Below are positions 16,898 through 30,103 of a stretch of DNA of 64,000 nt, in pieces. Position 1 is the stretch's first letter. Every line of letters starts with the position of its first letter. The position numbers and the translations under genes are program-made. The DNA lies in assembly GCA_016713365.1 (NCBI GenBank), contig JADJPG010000020.1, forward strand, positions 4,183 to 68,182. The letters run 5' to 3'. Under the pieces are notes generated by a model. It made no database searches, was not told where the DNA came from, and saw only the letters and a program-made list of their open reading frames with translations. The DNA is from Verrucomicrobiota bacterium. Its GTDB lineage: Bacteria; Verrucomicrobiota; Verrucomicrobiia; Limisphaerales; JADJPG01.

Positions 16898-17551
16898 ATG
16901 CCGAAATGGCTCAAGACCATCATCGCGATTCTGCTCCTTCCCATTTGCGCAGGAGCCATCGGAGCTTTGGTTCGAGTGCTGCGACTGACTGGCGGATCGG
17001 AGGCGTTTTGGGTCGCGTTTATGGGCGGCGCCGCCTGCTGGCTCATCGTTTTCCTCCTCCTGCCCAAGCCAATGCTGATCTATGTCTTCGGACACGAGCT
17101 CACGCACGCGCTCTGGACCTGGCTGTTTGGCGGACGAGTAAAGAAGTTCAAGGCCTCCGCGAAGGGAGGGCACGTCGTGATCTCAAAAAGCAACTTCCTC
17201 ATCGTGCTTGCTCCATACTTTTTTCCACTCTACGTCGTTCTTTTGGTCGGATTGTTCGCCATCGGCCACCTTGTCTTCGGGTGGAACCGCTTCATGCCTT
17301 TGTTTCACCTCCTCGTTGGTGCCGCGTACTCGTTTCACGTCACATTGACCTGGCACATCCTGCAAACGCGTCAATCCGACATCACCAGCCAAGGCTACCT
17401 CTTCTCCGGCGTCATCCTCTTCCTCGGGAACATCACCGCGCTCCTGATTGGACTGCCGTTGCTAACGGCCAAGACTACGGTCACCACAACCTTGGTCTGG
17501 TGGCTGCAAGAGTCTGGAGCCGTTTTCATCCGCTTGTCGCACCTGCTTTGA
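16898..17551 (+). CDS. M50-like membrane metallopeptidase homologue
   Basis: The 217-residue protein has about five to six transmembrane segments, beginning MPKWLKTIIAILLLPICAGA. A zinc-site-like motif HELTH occurs in YVFGHELTHALWTWLFGG, characteristic of site-2-protease/M50-type enzymes. The second conserved motif (N-x-x-P-x-x-x-x-D) is not clear: WNRFMPLFHLLVG is the nearest. It may therefore be an inactive or divergent homologue. It is followed by the fur gene with its own promoter. Confidence 0.65.
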   Translation: MPKWLKTIIAILLLPICAGAIGALVRVLRLTGGSEAFWVAFMGGAACWLIVFLLLPKPMLIYVFGHELTHALWTWLFGGRVKKFKASAKGGHVVISKSNFLIVLAPYFFPLYVVLLVGLFAIGHLVFGWNRFMPLFHLLVGAAYSFHVTLTWHILQTRQSDITSQGYLFSGVILFLGNITALLIGLPLLTAKTTVTTTLVWWLQESGAVFIRLSHLL

Positions 17552-17570
17552 ACGCACCAAAGTGAGAGCG

Positions 17571-17599
17571 TTGACTTGGTTTGCATCGGAAAATATAGT
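17571..17599 (+). promoter_or_regulatory. Sigma-70-type promoter of fur (probably leaderless transcript)
   Basis: TTGACT at 17571-17576 and TATAGT at 17594-17599 are separated by 17 bases. The ATG of fur is at 17606, so transcription would begin at or within a base or two of the start codon. Confidence 0.6.
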
Positions 17600-17605
17600 C
17601 ATTTC

Positions 17606-18088
17606 ATGCCATCGCCCGGCAAAGTCGCAGCCAAAGAAAAGTTCCTCGCGTTTCTCGAGGGAAAAAGCCTGCGCATGACCGCGCAGCGCATGGCGATCAT
17701 CGATACCGTCTTCAATACCGAGGAACATTTCACAGCTGAGCAACTGTTGGAGTGGGCGCGCCAAAAGGACAAATCCGTCTCGCGAGCGACCGTCTACCGC
17801 ACGCTGCCGCTGCTGACCGAAAGTGGGCTGGTCCACGAGATGGATTTCGGGAAGGACTACAAGTTCTACGACCCGAACTACGCGGAGCATCCCCACCACA
17901 ACCACATCATCTGTAATGACTGCGAAAAGATCGTGGAGTTTGAGAGCGAAAAGATCGAACGGCTCGAAAGTGAAATTAGCCAGAAGCTTGGATTCTCAGT
18001 GAAAACGCAGCGTCTCCAAATTACCGGAGCGTGCGAACAGATGAAGAAATCCGGTAACTGCAAAAATCGGGCAATTCAGTGCAAGTGA
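17606..18088 (+). CDS. Fur family transcriptional regulator
   Basis: The 160-residue Fur/PerR/Zur-type protein has the N-terminal winged helix (LRMTAQRMAIIDTVF, SRATVYRTLPLLTESGLVHE) and the metal-binding C-terminal half with HPHHNHIICNDCEKIVEFES, which carries the regulatory His site and the first Cys pair of a structural zinc site. The second Cys pair is visible as CEQMKKSGNCKN, a wider spacing than C-x-x-C. Which metal it senses cannot be told. ATG 17606 is chosen over an upstream TTG because the promoter's -10 box ends six bases before it. Confidence 0.9.
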   Translation: MPSPGKVAAKEKFLAFLEGKSLRMTAQRMAIIDTVFNTEEHFTAEQLLEWARQKDKSVSRATVYRTLPLLTESGLVHEMDFGKDYKFYDPNYAEHPHHNHIICNDCEKIVEFESEKIERLESEISQKLGFSVKTQRLQITGACEQMKKSGNCKNRAIQCK

Positions 18089-18458
18089 ATGTCGGCTTTA
18101 GAAGACCACTCAATTAAGTGATTGATCGCAGTTACCCGTCGTTTTCGGTTCTACTGTTGACTAACCTCATATTGATTTCTGTGGTCCAGAAGTAGTAGAT
18201 CCGAAGAGAACTAGAGGTTTCGGAGAAACGTCGGAGGAATTTACAATCTTGGAAAAACTGTGACACAAAAACTGTTCAGAAAGACAGTAACTGTGTTGTT
18301 AGATGCTCATGTTAAGCATCTTAAAACTAGGATTAAACTTCCAACGCCCGGCGGCACAAAAATGCCAACCGAGAGCACCTTGATTGCGTGGAGCCTGTCA
18401 CCCGAGACGTAAACGTTTGCTAGTCAAGGTGAAGAAATAACCAAAATCAGAAAACAAA
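18089..18458. other. AT-richer intergenic region, no gene seen
   Basis: About 370 bases, clearly less GC-rich than flanking genes and without a convincing coding frame. One hairpin, AGATGCT / AGCATCT, lies near 18300. It precedes the decayed VPDSG-CTERM gene and may contain its promoter. Confidence 0.4.
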
Positions 18459-19125
18459 TGAAACGATCACTACTAAGTGCTCTACTGCTTCCGCAGCCAT
18501 TCTCTCGGGCGCCCTCATCCAACGCTAGCTACCATTACCGCTTACGAACTCATTAAAGACACAGTCACGGTGCAATATCCTCGGAACTTAGCTCAGACCG
18601 GAACAACGGGAGTTCTACAGCCACCGAAACCAGCGACTCGCCCATTATCTCTCAGAACAACATCGACAGTGATTTCGGTCAAGTGGGATTCTGACACCGT
18701 TAAGTACTCATCGGTTGGACTGGCTCACACACGGAACTTTAACTGGCGCTCTTTTGGAGATCACAGCTCGAAGTGTTGATACCCTAATCGCAGATACGGT
18801 TAGCATTGTGCTCAGTGGTCCTGACTTTTTGTTGGGAAATCTTACTTCAGGTAACGGATTATCATCGTTCATCGTGGCTCTCAGCTACCTCGACAATGAT
18901 TCGTTGACGATCGAAATCGACAAGAGCAACGCCAGCGGCAGTGGTCGGAATCGCATCGACGCCGATAAGATTGAAATCGTTAGTTCCAAACTTTCGGTAA
19001 CTTGGGAAACCGCACCAAGCCCGACTAATCGCGTTCCGGATGGCGGTGCCACCTTGGCGCTCCTTGGTTTCGGCCTGATGGGTATGGCCGCCTGCAGCCG
19101 CAAGCTCGGTTCCAAGAAAAACTAG
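18459..19125 (+). pseudogene. Exported protein with VPDSG-CTERM-like sorting signal, multiply frameshifted
   Basis: ATG 18459 gives MKRSLLSALL; a shift after CTACT continues ASAAILSGALIQ, a good signal peptide. Further fragments follow in different frames: LATITAYELIKDTVTVQY, then LTGALLEITARSVDTL, SGPDFLLGNLTSGNGLSSF and SLTIEIDKSN. The C-terminus VPDGGATLALLGFGLMGMAA followed by CSRKLGSKKN is the tripartite VPDSG-CTERM pattern: motif, hydrophobic helix, basic tail. At least three frame changes are needed, more than in other genes of the window, so true decay is plausible. Base composition is lower in GC than its neighbours. The protein would be an exosortase substrate at the cell surface. 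Confidence 0.65.
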
Positions 19126-19215
19126 AGTTCCCAGCTGGGGAATTCAGTAGTCGGTAGAGCGTCGACCTCAGCCTCGAAGAAGCCCTACTGCAAGACTCCT
19201 TTCATTCAGCAACAC

Positions 19216-19241
19216 AAGACCCGCCAAAGTTGGCGGGTCTT
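19216..19241 (+). terminator. Intrinsic terminator
   Basis: AAGACCCGCCAA / TTGGCGGGTCTT, a perfect 12-bp inverted repeat with a very short centre, followed by TTCCTTTTT. It ends transcription from the VPDSG-CTERM gene before mnmG. Confidence 0.8.
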
Positions 19242-19351
19242 TTCCTTTTTACAGACGGTCGAGCCCCGACTATCCATTCTGTCATTTGAGGGATTCGGTT
19301 GCGGTAGACACTTCGTCTGTTACTATCCGTCACGTGTTCATTTACCCGAAA

Positions 19352-21328
19352 ATGTACGAGGTGATCGTGGTGGGTGCGGGCCACGCCGGAGTGGAGGCGG
19401 CGGTCGCAGCAGCGCGCATGGGTTGCCAGACACTTCTGCTCACCACCAACCTCGATACGATCGGCCAGATGTCCTGCAACCCGGCCATCGGCGGCTTGGC
19501 CAAGGGACATCTGACTCGCGAGATCGATGCGCTGGGCGGGGAGATGGGACGAAACACGGACATGACGGGTCTTCAGTTCCGGATGTTGAACACGAAGAAG
19601 GGCCCGTCCGTTTGGGCGCCACGCGCACAGTGCGACAAGAAGGCTTACCAGTTCCGGTTAAAGTGGATCTGCGAACGCCAACCCAATCTTGATTGCAAAC
19701 AGGGACAGACACACCGGCTTTTGGTGAGAGACGGCCAAGTCTACGGTGTGGAGACGGCATTGGAGGTTCAGTATCACGCAAAGACCGTGGTCGTGACGAC
19801 GGGCACCTTCTTGCGGGGATTGATGCACATTGGAGCTAATCAGCAATCCGGAGGTCGCGCGGGCGAAGCGGCAGCGATGGGATTGTCCGGCTCGCTCAAT
19901 GAGATCGGGATCGAGCTTGGGCGCCTGAAGACAGGCACGCCGCCGCGTTTGGTGCGTGGATCGATTGATTTCACGAAAACCGCCGAACAGCCGGGTGACG
20001 AACCGCCCCCGTGGTTCACCCATTGGAAGGATGACTTGTGGAACGACGAATTGTTCCATGTGGAACATTCCAAAATGCGGAGCGCAGAACGAAGAACTGG
20101 AAATGAGATATACCCTCCGGGCTCCATCCTCGAACAGAACGGTAGTCAGCTCCCGTGTTACATCACTTACACGACGGAGAAGACGGCGGAGTTGATTCGC
20201 GCAAACTTGCACAAGTCGCCGATGTATTCAGGCGTCATCGAAGGAGTGGGGCCGAGGTATTGCCCAAGCATCGAAGACAAGATTGTGAAGTTTGCGGAAA
20301 AGGAGCGTCATCAGATCTTCCTAGAGCCGGAAGGCATTGCCACAGATGAGATTTATGTGAACGGGTTCTCAACATGCCTCCCATACGAAGTTCAGGTCGC
20401 GATGGTTCGGACCATCATTGGTTGTGAGCACGCGGAAATCATGCGCCCGGCCTACGCGGTCGAATATGACTTCGCATTTCCCACTCAACTCCACCCAAGC
20501 CTGGAGGCGAAGGCTTGCTCTGGACTTTTTCTCGGTGGCCAGATCAATGGTACCTCGGGATACGAAGAAGCCGCAGCTCAGGGCTTGATAGCCGGAATCA
20601 ATGCCGCACGCAAAATTCAGGGAAAGGAACCGGTCATCCTCCGGCGCGATCAAGCATACATCGGCGTGCTCATAGATGATCTCGTTACCAAAGGTACGAT
20701 CGAGCCTTACCGCATGTTCACCTCCCGGGCTGAGTATCGACTTCTCCTCCGCCAGGACAATTGCGATCTGCGGCTGTCGGATCTCGGCCGGGAAATCGGT
20801 CTATTGCCTGAGCGCAACTATCGACAATTCCTTGCAAAGCGGGATGCGATTGCCACCGAATTGGCCCGACTGCACAACACTCGCGACGGTAAAGAAACCC
20901 TCGCTCAACTCGTGCGTCGGCCAGAGGTCACTTACCAAACGCTTCCTCAAGCCCGTACCGATCTCGCGCCAGAAGTGGTCCAACAAGTCGAGATCGCGCT
21001 GAAATACGAGGGCTACATTCAACGCCAGGAAGTCGAAGTCGAAAAGTTCAAAACACTCGAAGACAAGCAGATTCCGGCGTGGGTCGACTACGAAACTGTC
21101 CACAGCCTGCGCAAGGAAGCACGGCAAAAGCTTGGGAAGATTCGACCCGCAACCATCGGCCAAGCGTCCCGCATATCGGGGGTATCTCCATCTGATGTCA
21201 GTATCCTCCTTGTCTGGATGAAGCGCGGTCCAAGTCCGAAAGTGGGTTCCGAGCCCGATCAGTCATGTGCTGCTTCTGAGCATTTAGATGAGCCCAACGC
21301 TCACAATTCCTGTTGCGGTGATCTATAA
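19352..21328 (+). CDS. mnmG: tRNA uridine-5-carboxymethylaminomethyl modification enzyme MnmG
   Basis: MnmG (GidA) with MnmE adds the cmnm5 group to U34 of certain tRNAs using FAD and methylene-THF. ATG 19352 gives MYEVIVVGAGHAGVEAAVAA, the dinucleotide-binding loop, then MSCNPAIGGLAKGHL and the conserved LQFRMLNTKKGPSVWAPRAQ. The C-terminal half has LFLGGQINGTSGYEEAAAQG and MFTSRAEYRLLLRQDNCDLR. An extra segment of roughly 25-40 residues (about 228-265, around WNDELFHVEH) is inserted before CYITYTTEKTAELI; its DNA holds a parS-like palindrome. The protein is 658 residues. A TTG start at 19286 is less likely. Confidence 0.95.
   Translation: MYEVIVVGAGHAGVEAAVAAARMGCQTLLLTTNLDTIGQMSCNPAIGGLAKGHLTREIDALGGEMGRNTDMTGLQFRMLNTKKGPSVWAPRAQCDKKAYQFRLKWICERQPNLDCKQGQTHRLLVRDGQVYGVETALEVQYHAKTVVVTTGTFLRGLMHIGANQQSGGRAGEAAAMGLSGSLNEIGIELGRLKTGTPPRLVRGSIDFTKTAEQPGDEPPPWFTHWKDDLWNDELFHVEHSKMRSAERRTGNEIYPPGSILEQNGSQLPCYITYTTEKTAELIRANLHKSPMYSGVIEGVGPRYCPSIEDKIVKFAEKERHQIFLEPEGIATDEIYVNGFSTCLPYEVQVAMVRTIIGCEHAEIMRPAYAVEYDFAFPTQLHPSLEAKACSGLFLGGQINGTSGYEEAAAQGLIAGINAARKIQGKEPVILRRDQAYIGVLIDDLVTKGTIEPYRMFTSRAEYRLLLRQDNCDLRLSDLGREIGLLPERNYRQFLAKRDAIATELARLHNTRDGKETLAQLVRRPEVTYQTLPQARTDLAPEVVQQVEIALKYEGYIQRQEVEVEKFKTLEDKQIPAWVDYETVHSLRKEARQKLGKIRPATIGQASRISGVSPSDVSILLVWMKRGPSPKVGSEPDQSCAASEHLDEPNAHNSCCGDL
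20052..20067. promoter_or_regulatory. parS-like ParB-binding site inside mnmG
   Basis: TGTTCCATGTGGAACA: perfect 7-bp arms around TG, one centre base away from the common parS form TGTTCCACGTGGAACA. It is read in frame as L-F-H-V-E-H. Confidence 0.6.
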
Positions 21329-21329
21329 C

Positions 21330-21345
21330 TGTTCCACGTGGAACG
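21330..21345. promoter_or_regulatory. parS-like ParB-binding site just after mnmG
   Basis: TGTTCCACGTGGAACG: matches the parS consensus TGTTCCACGTGGAACA in 15 of 16 bases, with the full inner 14-bp palindrome. It begins one base after the mnmG stop codon. Confidence 0.7.
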
Positions 21346-21581
21346 AATCGTATAGAATTCACAGGTATTTGCTGGCAAGCTACTTACGTCTGAGGCGCAT
21401 TAAAGTGTGCCGGGAATGAGTCAAGTGAGCCAATTAATGCGCCATTACGGCCCACATCGGCAGTGTTTTACAGACTTCGATCAAGGGAATAAATACACAA
21501 GTAACTTGCCCAAAGGCTCTTATAACAATAGTCAAGCTGTGGCACCACCGCTGCTAGGTAGAAATCAAATAGATTTCTTAT

Positions 21582-23526
<1,945 letters not shown>

Positions 23527-23534
23527 CCGAATTC

Positions 23535-23578
23535 AGAAACGCGAAGTTCCAGAAGAAACCTTCAGGGCTTCGCTTTCT
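23535..23578 (+). terminator. Possible terminator hairpin after dnaK
   Basis: AGAAA(C)GCGAAG at 23535-23546 can pair with CTTCGCTTTCT at 23568-23578 with one bulged C. No long T tract follows, so it may be weak or an RNA processing element. Confidence 0.35.
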
Positions 23579-23669
23579 GCATTAACGACAAAACCAATTT
23601 TCCCATCGCGAGTGCGACGGGACTTAATTCGACCGAAATCGAAAACAACAAACAAAACAACACGCAACT

Positions 23670-23966
23670 ATGGCAAGCACCAACCTCAGACCCCTCGGCG
23701 ACCGCGTTCTCGTCGAAGCGGCAGAAGAAAAAGAAACCAAGAAGGGCGGCATCATCATCCCTGATTCCGCCAAGGAAAAGCCGATGGAATCCGTCGTCGT
23801 CGCTCTCGGCACCGGCAAGACCGATGACAATGGCAAGAAGGTTCCGTTCGAAGTCAAGAAGGGCGACCGTGTGCTCGTCAGCAAATACGGCGGCACCGAG
23901 ATCAAGCTCGACGGCAAGGAATACAAGATCCTGAACAGCGACGACATCCTCGCTGTGATCGAGTAA
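23670..23966 (+). CDS. groES: Co-chaperonin GroES
   Basis: The 98-residue GroES subunit caps GroEL as a heptameric ring. Typical segments: LRPLGDRVLVEAAEEKE, the mobile loop ETKKGGIIIPDSAKEKP, and DGKEYKILNSDDILAVIE at the C-terminus. It precedes groEL by 42 bases, giving the usual groESL operon. No CIRCE inverted repeat is visible in the 143 bases upstream, so HrcA control is not supported here. Confidence 0.97.
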   Translation: MASTNLRPLGDRVLVEAAEEKETKKGGIIIPDSAKEKPMESVVVALGTGKTDDNGKKVPFEVKKGDRVLVSKYGGTEIKLDGKEYKILNSDDILAVIE

Positions 23967-24008
23967 TTCGTTTTAACCAACTCCAACCAATAACTACTCA
24001 CTAGAATT

Positions 24009-25640
<1,632 letters not shown>

Positions 25641-25673
25641 GTCCACGCACTGAGGAACCGAGTTAATTCACAG

Positions 25674-25705
25674 CGAGGCCGGTCTGCGCAAGTGGGCCGG
25701 CCTCG
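25674..25705 (+). terminator. Intrinsic terminator after groEL
   Basis: CGAGGCCGG / CCGGCCTCG, perfect 9-bp arms with a 14-base loop, followed by TTCGTTTT, 34 bases after the groEL stop. Confidence 0.8.
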
Positions 25706-25784
25706 TTCGTTTTCGACGCACTTTGCGTTATACGTTTCGAACAACCGCCGATACTTTCGCGTCGGACACTCAATCGATAATCGA

Positions 25785-26171
25785 ATGAAAACACTCCTCG
25801 CACTCGCCACACTCCTTGTCGCCATGACCCTCACCACCTTCGCCGCTGATAAACCCGCCGGCTCCAAGAAGCTCTACCATGTCGTCTCGTTCAAATTCAA
25901 AGCGGACGCCAAGAAAGAACAGATCGACGAAGTCGTGAACGCCTTCCGTGATCTGAAAACGAAGATCAAAGTCATCAAGGATTTCTCCTGGGGCACGAAT
26001 GTCAGCCCTGAGAAGCACGACAAAGGATTTACCCACGCGTTCATCCTGAGCTTCACGTCGGAGAAAGCCCGTGACGAATACCTCGTCCACCCGGACCACC
26101 AAGCCTTTGGCAAGATTGTCGGCCCCGTGCTCGCGGATGTCTTTGTGGTCGACTACTGGGCGCAGAAGTAA
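25785..26171 (+). CDS. Exported Dabb (stress-responsive A/B barrel) domain protein
   Basis: ATG 25785 gives MKTLLALATLLVAMTLTTFA, a signal peptide, with cleavage likely near FAA-DK. The mature part is a single Dabb domain: LYHVVSFKFKADAKKEQIDE, then KDFSWGTNVSPE and HAFILSFTSEKARDEYLVHP, ending VDYWAQK. Dabb proteins form ferredoxin-like dimers; most bacterial members have no assigned activity. It is 128 residues and stands alone between the groESL operon and a convergent VOC gene. Confidence 0.85.
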   Translation: MKTLLALATLLVAMTLTTFAADKPAGSKKLYHVVSFKFKADAKKEQIDEVVNAFRDLKTKIKVIKDFSWGTNVSPEKHDKGFTHAFILSFTSEKARDEYLVHPDHQAFGKIVGPVLADVFVVDYWAQK

Positions 26172-26195
26172 AAGGCCGCTACCAAATTCAAACGC

Positions 26196-26231
26196 AAAGG
26201 GCGCGAAGAGATTCTCCTCTCCGTGCCCTTT
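26196..26231. terminator. Bidirectional terminator between Dabb and VOC genes
   Basis: AAAGGGC at 26196-26202 pairs with GCCCTTT at 26225-26231, and an inner GAGA/TCTC-type stem is possible. CTGTTT follows on the plus strand. The flanking genes converge. Confidence 0.5.
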
Positions 26232-26256
26232 CTGTTTCCTGATGGAAACAATGATC

Positions 26257-26661
26257 TCAATATCCGCCCGTGCCCGGCTGCTTCCCTATCTGGATCAGCT
26301 CGATCTCGTAGCCCTCCGGCGCGTCGATAAACGCGAAGCCGCCCCCGTTCTCCTTCATGGTCGGGCCATCGGAATACTTCAATCCATGAGCGGCCAGATG
26401 CTTGCCAAACTCCTCGAGGCTCTCGACTTCAAACGCCAAATGCGTGAGGTCCGGCTGCACCACCACGGGACCACTGTTCGGGAAACTGCATAGCTCCACC
26501 GTCTCGTCACTGCCGGCGGCTTTCAGGAAAACCAGTTCAGATCCGCGCGGTGATTTGTGGCGGCGAATCTCTTCAAGACCGAGGATGTCCTTGTAGAATC
26601 TGACGGACTTTTCGAGGTCGTTCAGGCGGTAACGAGTGTGGAGGAGTTTGCTAACTTTCAT
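26257..26661 (-). CDS. VOC family protein, glyoxalase I-like
   Basis: The 134-residue protein begins MKVSKLLHTRYRLNDLEKSV and is very like lactoylglutathione lyase: RFYKDILGLEEIRRHKSPRG, ELVFLKAAGSDETVEL, LTHLAFEVESLEEF and FIDAPEGYEIELIQIG. Candidate metal ligands are His in LHTRY, Glu in VELCSF, His in LTHLAF and Glu in YEIELIQ, so an active metalloenzyme is plausible. Methylglyoxal detoxification is inferred from the family. The start is set at MKVSKLL; upstream residues in the open frame are not family-like. Confidence 0.85.
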   Translation of the reverse strand: MKVSKLLHTRYRLNDLEKSVRFYKDILGLEEIRRHKSPRGSELVFLKAAGSDETVELCSFPNSGPVVVQPDLTHLAFEVESLEEFGKHLAAHGLKYSDGPTMKENGGGFAFIDAPEGYEIELIQIGKQPGTGGY

Positions 26662-26822
26662 GAGTCTCAGCATAGGCGAACGCTGCCGCAAATTCCACGA
26701 ATTCCCTCGCCCCTTCGCGAGGTCCGCCGATGTACCGGTGTGCGAAGCCGATCCGGCACACTCGATCAATGCAACAAATGCCTGTTGCGCCGCAATGGTC
26801 GCCTGGCAAACACTACTCCACC

Positions 26823-28052
26823 ATGACGCAACGGATGCGCAGACTTTTCACCGCGATATTCACCGCTGGCCTCGCTTTCAATGCCTCGGCTCAGATCGAC
26901 TCCACCCGTCGCGAGCTCATCCAGCTTGGCTACAACCAACCGCTCATCGGCAAGAGCCCGCTCGCCGCCTACGGATTCTATTATCTCAATCAGCCAAATT
27001 ATTTTCAGCGCACCAACCTCACCCTTCGTCTTGCGCTGGCGCCCGTCTATCTTGATTCCGAGCTCGGCATCTCCGAAGCACTCGGTCCGAACACCGACCT
27101 CGGGATCGGCATCGCCGGCGGCGGTTTCGCGGACAGCTATTCAGAAATCCATCGCGGCAAATACGAGCAGCGCGAATCCTTCCGCGGCCACGGTGGCGAA
27201 GTAAGCGCCAGTCTTTACCACCTGTTCAATCCCGGCGCACGCATTCCGCTCTACGCTGTCCTTCGCGGTGCCGCGCACTACTCGGCATTCTCGGAAGACA
27301 GCAACACGGACAACAACTTCACCGTGCCTGACGATCAATTTATCTACCGCATCCGCGCCGGCCTCCGCTGGGGCGGTCGCGAGCCGCTGATGCTTCCAGA
27401 TCTGGCGATGGAACTTTCCGTCTGGTACGAAGGCGAGTTCCGCGGTGAACCGGGCCGCTACGGTTACGCAGGCGATCGCGAATTCAGAGGGAACTCCCAT
27501 CTCTTCTGGGCGCGTGGTCTGTTGACCTACACCTTTCCGGAATCCAAGCACAGCTTTGGCGTCAATCTCACCACCGGCAGCGGCACGGAGATGGATCGCC
27601 TCAACTCCTACCGCCTCGGCGGCAATCTCCCGCTCTACTCCGAGTTTCCTCTGTCGCTTCCCGGCTACTATTTTCAAGAACTCACCGCGCAAACCTTTGT
27701 GTTGCTCGGCGCGAACTACAACTTCCCGCTCGATGCCAGACAGCACTGGTGGATCAGCACCCTCGCCGCCACGGCTTACGTCGATTACCTAGAAGACCTC
27801 GGACAATCCGGCGACTGGAATTCCGGCGTCGGCGGCGGTGTTGTTTATCGCTCTGCGTCGGACTCCTGGCAGATCGCGTTCGCCTACGGCTACGGTGTGG
27901 ACGCCATTCGCAACGGCGACCGCGGTGCGCACAGCCTTTCGCTACTCGTCCAATTCGATCTCGACAGCACCCGGCGCCGCTTCTTTGATCCGTCAGACAA
28001 CATTGGTCGATCGCGCGGTCTGCAATCGATCATTCGGAACATTTTCCGTTAA
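26823..28052 (+). CDS. Predicted outer-membrane beta-barrel protein
   Basis: The 409-residue protein begins MTQRMRRLFTAIFTAGLAFN followed by ASAQ, a signal peptide with an Ala-x-Ala-like site. The mature part alternates short amphipathic strands rich in Tyr, Trp and Gly, such as YGFYYLNQPNYFQRTNLTLR, LGIGIAGGGFADSY and WQIAFAYGYGVDAIRNG. Odd for a barrel is a C-terminal extension after SLLVQFDLDS that is Arg-rich. No specific family is named. It precedes an S9 peptidase by 14 bases, so the two exported proteins may act together on peptides. Confidence 0.65.
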   Translation: MTQRMRRLFTAIFTAGLAFNASAQIDSTRRELIQLGYNQPLIGKSPLAAYGFYYLNQPNYFQRTNLTLRLALAPVYLDSELGISEALGPNTDLGIGIAGGGFADSYSEIHRGKYEQRESFRGHGGEVSASLYHLFNPGARIPLYAVLRGAAHYSAFSEDSNTDNNFTVPDDQFIYRIRAGLRWGGREPLMLPDLAMELSVWYEGEFRGEPGRYGYAGDREFRGNSHLFWARGLLTYTFPESKHSFGVNLTTGSGTEMDRLNSYRLGGNLPLYSEFPLSLPGYYFQELTAQTFVLLGANYNFPLDARQHWWISTLAATAYVDYLEDLGQSGDWNSGVGGGVVYRSASDSWQIAFAYGYGVDAIRNGDRGAHSLSLLVQFDLDSTRRRFFDPSDNIGRSRGLQSIIRNIFR

Positions 28053-28066
28053 CCGTCTGACTCATC

Positions 28067-29992
<1,926 letters not shown>

Positions 29993-30043
29993 CCCGGCAC
30001 GACGCCGACGGCGTTGGGCTCACACTTGCCTCAGAAAACAAAA

Positions 30044-30074
30044 GCGCCACGGTGAACAGAGCACACCGTGGCGC
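30044..30074. terminator. Bidirectional terminator between S9 peptidase and DUF481 genes
   Basis: GCGCCACGGTG / CACCGTGGCGC, a perfect 11-bp stem with a 9-base loop. A T6 tract follows on the plus strand a few bases later, and AAAACAAAA precedes it, serving the minus strand. Confidence 0.85.
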
Positions 30075-30103
30075 CGGAACCTGTTTTTTGAAACTGCGAC
30101 TGC

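Noticed and set aside
19141..19200. tRNA-like D-arm sequence (CGGTAGAGCG)
   Set aside because: No acceptor stem, anticodon stem or T-loop (GGTTCGA) can be placed around it.
23527..23669. CIRCE (HrcA) operator upstream of groES
   Set aside because: Only GCGAGTGCGAC resembles one half; the inverted TTAGCACTC partner with a 9-base spacer is absent.
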